From Flavobacteriaceae bacterium (GTDB lineage Bacteria; Bacteroidota; Bacteroidia; Flavobacteriales; Flavobacteriaceae): a stretch of DNA of 36,934 nt. A model generated the notes under the pieces. The model was not told the DNA's origin and searched no databases. It was given only the letters and a program-made list of their open reading frames with translations. Position numbers and translations under genes: made by a program. The stretch covers positions 1 to 36,934 of the forward strand of contig JANTFO010000013.1 in NCBI GenBank assembly GCA_024763365.1, given 5' to 3'. Shown in pieces: positions 1-8,680 of the stretch (positions are counted from its first letter, which is position 1; every line of letters starts with the position of its first letter).

Positions 1-86
1 GTTTCAGCATCTTTAATAGTAAGTATTTGAGATACAACTATTTGCGATGAAAAGATGAAAAATAATAAAAGTATTATTCTCTTCAT
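1..86 (-). CDS. N-terminus of an exported protein, truncated by the window edge
   Basis: Reading leftward from an ATG at 86, 28 complete codons remain before the window ends. They encode a typical Bacteroidota export signal: Lys-Arg after the start Met, a Leu/Ile/Phe-rich core (residues 4-18), then Ser-Gln at 19-20 as a likely signal peptidase I site. The next residues are ILTIKDAET. A short beta-strand followed by 'DAET' right after the signal resembles the start of a carboxypeptidase-regulatory-like domain found at the N-terminus of many TonB-dependent receptors and other surface proteins, but too little is present to assign a family. It is divergent from ppa. Confidence 0.6.
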   Translation of the reverse strand, partial: MKRIILLLFFIFSSQIVVSQILTIKDAE

Positions 87-234
87 AAATACCCTAAAGT
101 TTATAAATGAAAATTTTATTTAGTTTGACGGGGCAAATATCACAAAAATTATGCCTTACGTTAAGTAATTCTTACTTTTTTTAATTTGTTACACTAAACA
201 TAAAAAATTATGTGAGCCACCTGGTATTTAATTG

Positions 235-242
235 TAAATTTG
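235..242 (+). promoter_or_regulatory. Promoter -7 element for ppa
   Basis: TAAATTTG matches the Bacteroidota -7 consensus TAnnTTTG exactly. It would start transcription near 246-248, about 13 bases before the ATG at 260. I see no TTG at the usual -33 spacing. The site lies inside the possible GTG-started extension at 212, which argues against that longer start. Confidence 0.5.
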
Positions 243-259
243 CGCTTAAATTATATGGT

Positions 260-922
260 ATGAACAAAAAATCTTTAGATCCAATTGGAAAATTAATGGG
301 CTTACGTTACCGTTCACATCCTTGGCATGGTGTTGAAATTGGAAATGACTCTCCCAATATATTAACTGCCTATGTCGAAATGGTGCCAACCGACACCGTA
401 AAATATGAAGTTGATAAAGAAAGTGGCTATCTCACTATCGACAGACCTCAGAAGTATTCCAGTATCTTACCGGCTTTGTATGGTTTTATTCCACAAACCT
501 ATTGTGGTGAGAAAGTAGCAGAAGTAAGCCAGAAATCACTTAAAAACGCTGAAATCATTGGAGATGGTGACCCTCTGGATATTTGTATACTTACAGAAAA
601 AGAAATTGCACATGGAGATATATTGGTTCAAGTAAAACCTATTGGTGGTTTCCAAATGATCGACGGAAATGAAGCCGATGATAAAATTATTGCTGTCTTA
701 AAAAATGATGCAGTTTATGGTACTTATAATGATATTTCAGACTGTCCACCAGCTGTTGTTGAAAGGCTTAAGCATTATTTCTTAACCTATAAAGACATGC
801 CAGATGGGGCTCAAAACCGATGTGAAATTACTGACACCTACGGTGTTAAAGAAGCCCATGACCTCATTAAAAGATCAATAATTGATTATAGGTTTTTTGT
901 GGAAAAGATGCTTTTTGAGTAG
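260..922 (+). CDS. ppa: Inorganic pyrophosphatase, family I
   Basis: It hydrolyses pyrophosphate to phosphate in the cytoplasm, which pulls biosynthetic reactions forward. From the ATG at 260 the protein has 220 residues. The metal-binding aspartates of family I are visible: D102, D104 and D107 in GDGDPLD, and D135 and D140 in DGNEAD, aligned with E. coli D65/D67/D70 and D97/D102. A PWHGVEIG motif near residue 21 and a KYEVDKESG motif near residue 48 also fit the family. An extra stretch around residues 83-99 precedes the aspartate motif, so this is a slightly longer variant than the roughly 175-residue E. coli enzyme. The frame stays open to a GTG at 212, but that extension does not resemble the family and begins upstream of the likely promoter. 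It converges on clpC with a gap of 6 bases. Confidence 0.92.
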   Translation: MNKKSLDPIGKLMGLRYRSHPWHGVEIGNDSPNILTAYVEMVPTDTVKYEVDKESGYLTIDRPQKYSSILPALYGFIPQTYCGEKVAEVSQKSLKNAEIIGDGDPLDICILTEKEIAHGDILVQVKPIGGFQMIDGNEADDKIIAVLKNDAVYGTYNDISDCPPAVVERLKHYFLTYKDMPDGAQNRCEITDTYGVKEAHDLIKRSIIDYRFFVEKMLFE

Positions 923-928
923 AAAGAA

Positions 929-3475
929 TTATTTATTCACCTCTTCTTCCGCTTTCCCACTTATAATTTCGATAGTGAGGCTTTCTTTTTTCTTATCTAA
1001 ATCCATCAAAATTTTATCCCCTTCTTTCACCTCATTGTTGACAATTTTTTCGGCAATGGCATCCTCAACATATTTCTGAATAGCGCGTTTTAGAGGACGT
1101 GCTCCGTATTTGGAATCAAAACCTTTATCTGCTACATAATCTTTAGCCGAATCGGTCATATCTAATTCAAAATCAAGGTCTTTGATACGGGTAAATAGTT
1201 TCCCTAACTCGATATCTATAATTTGGTGTATGGCTTCTCTGTCAAGCGCTTTAAAAATAATTACGTCATCAATACGATTTAAAAATTCAGGAGCAAAACT
1301 CTTTTTCATGGCATTTTCTATCACGCTTCTAGCATGATCCTCGACTTGTTGTTTCCTGGAAGCAGTATCAAATCCAACACCTTGTCCAAAATCTTTCAAT
1401 TGACGGGACCCTATATTGGATGTCATGATGATAATGGTATTTCTAAAATCGATCCTTCTACCCAAACTGTCGGTGATATAACCATCATCTAAGATCTGTA
1501 AAAGCATATTGAATACATCGGGGTGTGCTTTCTCAATTTCATCCAATAAAACTACAGAATAAGGTTTGCGTCTTACTTTTTCCGTTAATTGACCACCTTC
1601 TTCATACCCCACATAACCCGGAGGTGCACCTATCAAACGAGAAACGGCAAATTTCTCCATATATTCGCTCATATCAACACGAATCAAAGAGTCTTCGGAA
1701 TCAAATAACTCACTGGACAAAACTTTAGCCAATTGCGTTTTACCCACACCGGTTTGTCCTAAAAAAATAAAGGAACCAATAGGTTTATTCGGGTCTTTGA
1801 GTCCAACCCTGTTTCGTTGGATAGCTTTGACTACTTTATCAACAGCTTCATCTTGCCCGATCACTTTATTTTTTATGAGTTCCGGTAAAACTTTTAATCG
1901 GCTGCTTTCAGCTTCAACCACTCTGGTAACAGGAATACCGGTCATCATAGAAACCACTTCAGCTACATTTTCTTCGGTGACGATCTCTCTATGTTGTTTG
2001 GAAGCTTCTTCCCATTTCTTTTGAGCAGTTTCCAAGTCTAACTCTACACGCTTTTCATCATCACGTAGGCGTGCAGCTTCTTCATATTGTTGGTTTTTAA
2101 CTGCCTGAGTTTTAGTTTCTTTTATTTTTTCTAAGGCTTCTTCTAATGCCAAAACTTCTTTTGGCACAACAATATTGGTAATATGAATTCGTGAACCGGC
2201 TTCATCCATCGCATCAATGGCCTTATCCGGTAAAAAACGGTCGGTCATATAGCGCGCAGTCAATTTTACACAGGCCTCTATGGCATCGTCAGTAAAGGTT
2301 ACGTTGTGATGTTCTTCATATCTGTCTTTAATATTATGTAATATTTCAATGGTTTCGTCAATAGAGGTAGGTTCGATCATCACCTTTTGAAAACGTCGCT
2401 CCAAAGCACCATCTTTCTCAATATTCTGACGGTATTCATCTAAAGTCGTGGCTCCAATACATTGAATTTCTCCACGAGCCAAGGCCGGTTTCAACATATT
2501 GGATGCATCCAATGAACCTGTAGCACCTCCAGCACCTACTATGGTATGAATCTCGTCGATAAAAAGTATGATATCGTCATTTTTTTGAAGTTCATTCATC
2601 AGTGCTTTCATACGTTCTTCAAATTGTCCCCGATATTTTGTGCCGGCAACTAAACTGGCCAAATCCAATGAAACGATGCGTTTGTCAAAAAGAATTCGAG
2701 AAACTTTACGTTGGATAATGCGTAGTGCCAATCCTTCTGCAATGGCAGATTTACCTACACCTGGTTCTCCTATTAATACCGGATTGTTCTTTTTACGACG
2801 GCTGAGTATCTGAGAAACACGCTCAATTTCGGCTTTTCTACCTACCACCGGGTCCAATTCGTCATTTATAGCTAGCGCCGTTAGATCACGACCAAAATTG
2901 TCCAAGACAGGTGTCTTGGATTTTTTTGTCTGTAATTTTTTAGGTTGTTCAAAAGATTTTCCTGCACCTTTAGCTTCCATATCATCCTCTTCCTCAGAAG
3001 GAAAATCAGATTTAGGTGATTCCGGAGATTTATTCTCAAAAAATAAAAACTTGTATTCGTTTCTCACTTCTAAATAATTGATCCCAAATTGATGTAATAT
3101 CTTTGTTACAGGATCTATCTCATTACGTAAAATACATAAAAGTAAATGAGCTGTATTTATAGCATCATCCTTATATAATTTAGCTTCTAAAAATGTGGTT
3201 TTAAGTGCTTTATCAGCTTGTTTGGTTAAATGTAAACTTCTGTTGGGGTTCAGATGAGAAGTAGCTGTAGCAGGATGTATTCTTTCAAGCTTATTTCTCA
3301 AAAGGCTTATATCCATTTGGAGTGAATTTAAAATAGAAATAGCCTTGCCTTCTCCTTGCCTTATAATTCCAAGCAGAAGATGTTCCGTTCCGATTACATC
3401 ATGTCGTAAGCGAATGGCTTCTTCTTTGCTATAGGCAATAACATCTTTTACTTTTGGCGAAAAATTATCGTGCAT
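929..3475 (-). CDS. clpC: ATP-dependent Clp protease ATPase subunit ClpC
   Basis: This Hsp100 unfoldase feeds proteins to the ClpP peptidase. Of 848 residues, 1-145 form the double Clp-N repeat, followed by an acidic/lysine-rich linker (about 150-190). The first AAA module has Walker A GEPGVGKS at 236-243 and Walker B ILFIDEIH. A UVR-type coiled segment (QYEEAARLRDDE) sits between the modules, which marks ClpC rather than ClpB. The second AAA module has GQTGVGKT and VVLLDEIEKAHPDVFN, and a GVGF loop that is the expected ClpP-docking site. The C-terminal D2-small domain has the GARPLKRAI signature. No ClpP gene is in the window. It is divergent from gyrA across 247 bases. No CtsR-type operator is evident. 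Confidence 0.95.
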   Translation of the reverse strand: MHDNFSPKVKDVIAYSKEEAIRLRHDVIGTEHLLLGIIRQGEGKAISILNSLQMDISLLRNKLERIHPATATSHLNPNRSLHLTKQADKALKTTFLEAKLYKDDAINTAHLLLCILRNEIDPVTKILHQFGINYLEVRNEYKFLFFENKSPESPKSDFPSEEEDDMEAKGAGKSFEQPKKLQTKKSKTPVLDNFGRDLTALAINDELDPVVGRKAEIERVSQILSRRKKNNPVLIGEPGVGKSAIAEGLALRIIQRKVSRILFDKRIVSLDLASLVAGTKYRGQFEERMKALMNELQKNDDIILFIDEIHTIVGAGGATGSLDASNMLKPALARGEIQCIGATTLDEYRQNIEKDGALERRFQKVMIEPTSIDETIEILHNIKDRYEEHHNVTFTDDAIEACVKLTARYMTDRFLPDKAIDAMDEAGSRIHITNIVVPKEVLALEEALEKIKETKTQAVKNQQYEEAARLRDDEKRVELDLETAQKKWEEASKQHREIVTEENVAEVVSMMTGIPVTRVVEAESSRLKVLPELIKNKVIGQDEAVDKVVKAIQRNRVGLKDPNKPIGSFIFLGQTGVGKTQLAKVLSSELFDSEDSLIRVDMSEYMEKFAVSRLIGAPPGYVGYEEGGQLTEKVRRKPYSVVLLDEIEKAHPDVFNMLLQILDDGYITDSLGRRIDFRNTIIIMTSNIGSRQLKDFGQGVGFDTASRKQQVEDHARSVIENAMKKSFAPEFLNRIDDVIIFKALDREAIHQIIDIELGKLFTRIKDLDFELDMTDSAKDYVADKGFDSKYGARPLKRAIQKYVEDAIAEKIVNNEVKEGDKILMDLDKKKESLTIEIISGKAEEEVNK

Positions 3476-3722
3476 CTCTCTGTATTTTATGAGGTAAAAT
3501 TACTTCTTTTTTTATTTCTAGAACAAGCACAAAAATGCCAATTTTTTATTAATTGTTTTTAATTTATGTAATGTGCTGTTTATCTGACACTTACTTTTAT
3601 TAACATAAAATTAAAATTGTTAATAAAAAGCCTGAAAACCTCCCGATAATACAAGGTAAAAAAGCTTTAAAAATATTAAATTGCAAGCCTGTTTTTTTAA
3701 CGAATAATTTTAAAGAAATCAT

Positions 3723-6206
3723 ATGAATAATGGAGAGAAGATAATTCCGGTTAATATAGAAGAGCAAATGAAGTCGGCTTACATTGATTATTCAATGTCG
3801 GTCATCGTATCAAGAGCTTTACCGGATGTAAGAGACGGTTTAAAACCTGTTCACAGGCGTGTACTTTACGGCATGCATGAACTAGGTATCAGATCTACAG
3901 GAAGTTATAAAAAATCAGCTAGAATTGTTGGTGAAGTGCTTGGTAAATACCACCCACATGGTGACACCTCTGTGTATGATTCTATGGTGCGTATGGCACA
4001 AGATTGGAGTGTGCGATACATGATGATTGATGGTCAGGGCAACTATGGTTCCGTAGACGGTGATCCGCCGGCAGCTATGCGTTATACAGAAGCCAGAATG
4101 CAAAAAATTTCTGAGGATATGCTGGCAGATATTGAAAAAGATACTGTCGATCACCAATTAAATTTTGATGATACCCTTCAGGAGCCTACTGTATTACCTA
4201 CACGTATCCCTAACTTACTCGTCAATGGTGCTGCGGGTATTGCTGTAGGTATGGCTACCAATATGCCACCACATAATCTTACAGAAGTAGTAGATGGAAC
4301 GATAGCATACATTGAGAATAATGATATCAGTATTGATGAGCTAATCCAGCATGTCAAAGCTCCTGATTTTCCTACTGGCGGCATCATATATGGATATGAG
4401 GGTGTTAAAGATGCTTTCCATACCGGGAAAGGACGTATCGTGATGCGTGCCAAAGCGCATATCGAAGAAGTGAAAGGGCGCGAAACTATTATCGTTACCG
4501 AAATACCTTATCAGGTAAACAAAGCCGAAATGATCAAAAAAACGGCAGAAATGGTCAATGAAAAGAGATTTGATGGAATCTCAAACATTCGTGACGAATC
4601 CGACCGGAATGGAATGCGTATTGTTTATACCATTAAAAGGGATGCCATACCAAATGTAGTACTCAATAAATTATATAAATATACTGCATTACAAACGTCC
4701 TTTAGTGTCAATAATGTTGCGCTTGTCAATGGAAGACCACAACAACTCAATTTAAAACAACTCATCAAATACTTTGTAGAACACCGTCATGAAGTAGTCG
4801 TTAGAAGAACCAAATATGAGTTAGACAAAGCTGAAAAGAGAGCACATATCCTAGAAGGTTTAATTATTGCTTCTGATAATATTGATGAGGTCATTCAAAT
4901 TATCAGAGCTTCTAAAAACGCTGATGAAGCTAGAGAGAAATTAATGAAGCGCTTCGAATTGTCTGAAGAACAAGCCAAAGCCATTGTTGAAATGCGTTTG
5001 AGACAATTGACCGGATTGGAACAAGATAAACTACGTGCTGAGTATAATGAAATTATCAAAACCATCGCTGATCTAAAGAATATTTTGGAGAATAAGGACC
5101 GTCGAATGAATATCATCAAAGAAGAATTGTTAGAAGTGAAAGCAAAATATGGTGATACACGTCGTTCTGAAATAGACTATGCAGGTGGTGATATGAATAT
5201 CGAAGATATTATTCCAAACACTAATGTATTAGTCACTATTTCTCATGCCGGATATGTGAAACGTACTAATCTGGATGAATATAAAGTACAAAACCGTGGT
5301 GGTAGAGGACATAAAGGAGTTACAACACGTAATGAAGACTTTTTGGAAAAACTTTTTGTAGCTACTAATCATCAATATATTTTAATTTTTACCCAAAAAG
5401 GCAAAGTATATTGGATGCGTGTTTTTGAAATTCCTGAAGGCAACAAGGCTTCTAAAGGTCGTGCGATACAAAATATAATCAATATCGAACAAGATGATAA
5501 GGTAATGGCTTATTTGGTTACTAAAAACCTCAAAGACAAAGATTATATAAACAGCCACTATGTGATCATGGCAACGAAAAATGGAATTGTTAAAAAAACA
5601 TCTTTAGAACAATATTCACGTCCTAGAGCTAATGGTATCAATGCCATTACCGTGCGTGCAAATGATGAGTTACTCGAAGCAAAATTAACAAACGGTGATA
5701 GCCATATCATGTTGGCAGCTAAGTCAGGTAAAGCCATTCGCTTTGAAGAATCCAAAACTAGACCTATGGGCCGTTCAGCTTCGGGTGTAAGAGGTATTAA
5801 AATAGATGACAGCGATGAAGTAATCGGTATGATATCTATTGATAATCAGAATAGTGATGTATTAGTAGTTTCCGAAAAAGGTTACGGAAAACGTTCTAGC
5901 TTAGAAGATTACAGATTGACTAACAGAGGAGGAAAAGGTGTAAAAACGATTAATATTACCGAAAAAACCGGTAAATTAGTAGCCATTAAAAATGTGACTG
6001 ACGAAAATGATATTATGATCATCAACAAGTCAGGAATTACGATACGTATGGAAGTGAAAGATCTAAGGGTAATGGGCAGAGCCACACAAGGGGTAAAACT
6101 CATTAATATAAAAGATGATGATGAAATAGCATCTGTAGCTAAAGTGATGAAAGAAGAAGCAGCAGGAGAAAACGATGAAAATGAAAATGGCACAGAAATT
6201 GAATAA
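3723..6206 (+). CDS. gyrA: DNA gyrase subunit A
   Basis: GyrA is the DNA-cutting and rejoining subunit of the A2B2 gyrase that introduces negative supercoils. The 827 residues contain the N-terminal winged-helix/tower part with catalytic Tyr121 in AAMRYTEAR, and the quinolone-determining helix [10 protein letters not shown] at 77-86, with Thr82 and Asp86. The C-terminal beta-pinwheel begins near residue 500, and its GyrA box is [10 protein letters not shown]; this box and the repeated RGGKG-like blades indicate GyrA rather than ParC. The C-terminus ends in a Glu/Asn-rich tail. The gene lies 41 bases upstream of a TPR protein gene, probably in one transcript. gyrB is not in the window. Confidence 0.96.
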   Translation: MNNGEKIIPVNIEEQMKSAYIDYSMSVIVSRALPDVRDGLKPVHRRVLYGMHELGIRSTGSYKKSARIVGEVLGKYHPHGDTSVYDSMVRMAQDWSVRYMMIDGQGNYGSVDGDPPAAMRYTEARMQKISEDMLADIEKDTVDHQLNFDDTLQEPTVLPTRIPNLLVNGAAGIAVGMATNMPPHNLTEVVDGTIAYIENNDISIDELIQHVKAPDFPTGGIIYGYEGVKDAFHTGKGRIVMRAKAHIEEVKGRETIIVTEIPYQVNKAEMIKKTAEMVNEKRFDGISNIRDESDRNGMRIVYTIKRDAIPNVVLNKLYKYTALQTSFSVNNVALVNGRPQQLNLKQLIKYFVEHRHEVVVRRTKYELDKAEKRAHILEGLIIASDNIDEVIQIIRASKNADEAREKLMKRFELSEEQAKAIVEMRLRQLTGLEQDKLRAEYNEIIKTIADLKNILENKDRRMNIIKEELLEVKAKYGDTRRSEIDYAGGDMNIEDIIPNTNVLVTISHAGYVKRTNLDEYKVQNRGGRGHKGVTTRNEDFLEKLFVATNHQYILIFTQKGKVYWMRVFEIPEGNKASKGRAIQNIINIEQDDKVMAYLVTKNLKDKDYINSHYVIMATKNGIVKKTSLEQYSRPRANGINAITVRANDELLEAKLTNGDSHIMLAAKSGKAIRFEESKTRPMGRSASGVRGIKIDDSDEVIGMISIDNQNSDVLVVSEKGYGKRSSLEDYRLTNRGGKGVKTINITEKTGKLVAIKNVTDENDIMIINKSGITIRMEVKDLRVMGRATQGVKLINIKDDDEIASVAKVMKEEAAGENDENENGTEIE

Positions 6207-6247
6207 TAACAAACGAAATTAATTCTTAAAACAAATCTTTAAACAAA

Positions 6248-7537
6248 ATGAAAAAAATCCTTACACTTTTCTTAGTTGTTCTTTTTACAACCAGTCTTTT
6301 TGCACAAAAAAAAGAACTAAAAGCAGCAGATAAAGCTGTTGAAGGTCAACAATTTACCGAAGCTATTAGTTTGTTAAATAGTATAGAATCACTTATGCCT
6401 TCTGCCAAAGAAAGTTATCAAGCTCAGTTCTATTTCCTTAAAGGTAAAGCGCTTTATGCCAACGGAACCGGTAAAATAATTGAAGCTAATGAAGCTTTTA
6501 ATAAAGCGCTGAAAATTGAGAAAGGAAATGGAAAATATACTGACGACATTAAAAATATCCAAAACACTATAGTCACAAAAATTGCTGATGATGCCGGCAA
6601 GTTGTATAGTAAAGCGATTGAAAAAATGAATAATCCCGATTCTGTAGAAGAAAGTAAACCATTGTTTGAAAAAGCAGCAAAAAAATTCTATATGGTTTAT
6701 GCTATAAGCCCACAGGATACTGCTTATGTTCAAAATAGTGGATTAGCATACTATTTTTCCGGTAATTATAATAAATCTATTGAACAGTATAATGAATTAC
6801 TTAATACTGGTTATACCGGAATCAGTAAAACATTTTCTGCTGTTAATGCTATTTCAGGAGCACGAGAAATCTTCGCTTCTGAAGAAGAGATGAACAAGAG
6901 AGTTAAAATGAAATTGGCTTCTGACCCCAAAGTGGAAGAACGTCCTTCCCAACGCAATGAGATCGTAAAAATGATCGCTAAAAATTACATTGCATTAAAA
7001 GATAATGAAAAAGCTTTGGAAGCTATTCACGAAGCTCAGAAAGAAAATCCTAACGACTATGGTTTGTTAGTTGACGAAGCTAATGTTTATTTTGCTATGG
7101 GCAACAATCAAATGTTTAAAGAAAAATTGGAACAAGCTGTTACTATCAATCCTACTGATCCCACACTTTACTATAATATTGGTGTAATGAAAATGGAATT
7201 AAATGATTTAGATGGTGCCATTGAAAGTTTTAAAAAAGCTTTAGAGCTCAAACCTGATTATATAGATGCCATTAATAATATTGGTGCTTCAGTTTTGAAA
7301 AAAGCAGAAGCTATTGTTGAACAAATGAATAACAGCTTATCAGACTTTGATAAATATGACAAATTGCAAGCGCAACAATTGCAGATATATCGCGAAGCAC
7401 TACCCTACTACGAACAAGTTTACCAAATGGATAATCAAAATATTTCTGTCATGCAAACATTGATGGGTATATATGAAAATCTGGAGATGTACGAAAAAGC
7501 TAAAGAGATCAGAGAGATCTACAACCAATTGAAATAA
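6248..7537 (+). CDS. Exported tetratricopeptide repeat protein
   Basis: The 429-residue protein begins with a signal peptide (MKKILTLFLVVLFTTSLFAQ, cleavage after about residue 19), so it is probably periplasmic. Helical repeats follow. Two clear TPR units lie near residues 245-340: one holds NEKALEAIHEAQKENP and the other DPTLYYNIGVMKMEL followed by DLDGAIESFKKALELKP. A further repeat near the C-terminus contains EALPYYEQVYQMDNQ. TPR proteins are scaffolds for protein contacts; no enzymatic domain is visible, and the partner is unknown. I recall a TPR gene after gyrA in other Flavobacteriia. A strong terminator follows. Confidence 0.8.
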   Translation: MKKILTLFLVVLFTTSLFAQKKELKAADKAVEGQQFTEAISLLNSIESLMPSAKESYQAQFYFLKGKALYANGTGKIIEANEAFNKALKIEKGNGKYTDDIKNIQNTIVTKIADDAGKLYSKAIEKMNNPDSVEESKPLFEKAAKKFYMVYAISPQDTAYVQNSGLAYYFSGNYNKSIEQYNELLNTGYTGISKTFSAVNAISGAREIFASEEEMNKRVKMKLASDPKVEERPSQRNEIVKMIAKNYIALKDNEKALEAIHEAQKENPNDYGLLVDEANVYFAMGNNQMFKEKLEQAVTINPTDPTLYYNIGVMKMELNDLDGAIESFKKALELKPDYIDAINNIGASVLKKAEAIVEQMNNSLSDFDKYDKLQAQQLQIYREALPYYEQVYQMDNQNISVMQTLMGIYENLEMYEKAKEIREIYNQLK

Positions 7538-7555
7538 TATTTTAAAACGCACCAT

Positions 7556-7588
7556 AAAAAAACCCGATTTTTATAATCGGGTTTTTTT
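7556..7588 (+). terminator. Intrinsic terminator after the TPR gene
   Basis: A 9-bp perfect stem (AACCCGATT at 7561-7569 paired with AATCGGGTT at 7575-7583, loop of 5) is followed by a run of T and preceded by a run of A. It ends the gyrA-TPR unit; the A-run would allow function in both directions. The ruvX promoter begins only 6 bases further on. Confidence 0.9.
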
Positions 7589-7593
7589 ATTGG

Positions 7594-7601
7594 TATATTT
7601 G
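7594..7601 (+). promoter_or_regulatory. Promoter -7 element abutting the ruvX start
   Basis: TATATTTG matches TAnnTTTG exactly. Only 4 bases separate it from the ATG at 7606, so the predicted transcription start coincides with the start codon. No TTG is seen at -33, where the terminator hairpin lies instead. Confidence 0.5.
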
Positions 7602-7605
7602 TCAC

Positions 7606-8016
7606 ATGGCAAGAATATTAGCAATAGATTATGGTAAAAAAAACTGTGGCATTGCAGTAACAGATACCTTACAATTGATCGCTAGTGGCCTCACGACTAT
7701 AGCTACTGAAAGTATTATTGAATTTCTTGAAAACTATTTTCAGCAAGAAGAAGTTGATTTAGTTATCATTGGCGAACCAAAAACACTTCAAAACAAACCC
7801 AGTGAAAGTGAAGTACTAATTCAAATTTTTCTGGAAAAATTCACTAAATCCTTCCCTAACACACCTATTAAAAGAGTTGATGAGCGGTTTACTTCAAAAA
7901 TGGCATTCCAAACTATGATAGACAGCGGTTTATCCCAAAAAAAACGTCGTAATAAAAAGTTAATTGATGAGATTAGTGCAACGATTATATTACAATCATA
8001 CCTGCATTATAAATAA
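7606..8016 (+). CDS. ruvX: Putative pre-16S rRNA nuclease / Holliday junction resolvase-like RuvX (YqgF)
   Basis: The 136 residues match the usual length and fold of the YqgF family (RNase H-like). Family features seen are the opening strand RILAIDYGKKNCGIAVTD with acidic D8, the VIIGEPKT strand near residue 54, the DERFTS motif near 98, and the C-terminal DEISATIIL helix with an aspartate near 123. In E. coli YqgF takes part in maturing the 5' end of 16S rRNA; a resolvase role was proposed from fold similarity. The gene stands between a terminator and a new promoter, with almost no room for a leader or ribosome binding site. Confidence 0.9.
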   Translation: MARILAIDYGKKNCGIAVTDTLQLIASGLTTIATESIIEFLENYFQQEEVDLVIIGEPKTLQNKPSESEVLIQIFLEKFTKSFPNTPIKRVDERFTSKMAFQTMIDSGLSQKKRRNKKLIDEISATIILQSYLHYK

Positions 8017-8027
8017 TATTTTAGTAC

Positions 8028-8035
8028 TATATTTG
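8028..8035 (+). promoter_or_regulatory. Promoter -7 element for the coiled-coil membrane protein gene
   Basis: TATATTTG is an exact TAnnTTTG match 29 bases before the ATG at 8065, giving a leader of about 20-25 bases. No clear -33 TTG is present. Confidence 0.5.
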
Positions 8036-8064
8036 CTTACTAATTTAAATTTAGCATAAAAAAA

Positions 8065-8661
8065 ATGAAACATATTTTATTTATCTTTTTGATAGTGACA
8101 GCTTTATTTTCATTTGGCCAAGATAGTACTAACAATATGAAAGAAGGTTCTGTAAAAGAACAATTTGATCACGTCTATAAAAAATCCGGTAGTTATCAAG
8201 AATATAAGGTCATTAAAAAAAACCTATACAACACACTAAAAAAAAATGTATTAGATAGCATTCAAAATCAAAAAGTAAATATTTCTGAAGCTAATAAACT
8301 TATCAAAGAACAAGCTAATGAGATTAACACATTAAGCTCATCTTTGAATCAATTAAAAAGTGAACTTGATAAAAGTAAAAATGAAAAAAATAGTATTCGT
8401 TTTCTTGGAATAAAACTTAAAAAAGGTGTTTTTTTGGCATTGATGTGGTCAATTTTTGGTTTGTTGTTATTTGGCTTGGGCACATTATTCTACCTATACA
8501 ATAACAATAATAGAATTACTCAAAAAACTAACGAGGACTTAAAAGAACTGGAAATGGAGTTTAAAAATGCTAGAACACGTGCTTTAGAGAGAGAACAAAC
8601 CTTGAACCGGAAATTACAAGATGAAATAAACAAGCAAAAAAACACCAACTCGAAAAAATAA
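8065..8661 (+). CDS. Conserved membrane protein with signal peptide, coiled coils and one TM helix
   Basis: Function unknown. The 198 residues show a signal peptide (1-19, ending FSFGQ), a Lys-rich helical region with the motif YQEYKVIKKNLYNTLKK (44-60), a coiled coil (about 62-110), a transmembrane helix (about 121-145), and a second charged coiled coil ending ERE..LNRKLQDEINKQK. The layout implies an exported N-terminal coil and a cytoplasmic C-terminal coil. I recall similar proteins in many Flavobacteriia, where some annotations call them tRNA (guanine-N1)-methyltransferase; nothing here looks like a methyltransferase, so I treat that name as an error. The next gene starts 19 bases downstream, so the two are probably cotranscribed. 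Confidence 0.75.
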   Translation: MKHILFIFLIVTALFSFGQDSTNNMKEGSVKEQFDHVYKKSGSYQEYKVIKKNLYNTLKKNVLDSIQNQKVNISEANKLIKEQANEINTLSSSLNQLKSELDKSKNEKNSIRFLGIKLKKGVFLALMWSIFGLLLFGLGTLFYLYNNNNRITQKTNEDLKELEMEFKNARTRALEREQTLNRKLQDEINKQKNTNSKK

Positions 8662-8680
8662 AACCTATTTAGGAATATCA

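Noticed and set aside
212-259. GTG start giving ppa an extra 16 residues
   Set aside because: The extension does not resemble family I pyrophosphatases and begins upstream of an exact -7 element at 235-242.
3505-3545. Sigma-54 promoter (TTGGCATTTTTGTGC) upstream of clpC
   Set aside because: The GG-to-GC distance is one base short of the -24/-12 rule, and the site is also half of an ordinary -7-like CATTTTTG.
6389-6733. 114-codon minus-strand frame inside the TPR gene
   Set aside because: Antisense to a well-supported exported TPR protein; Phe/Ile-rich as expected for the reverse of Lys/Asn/Glu codons.
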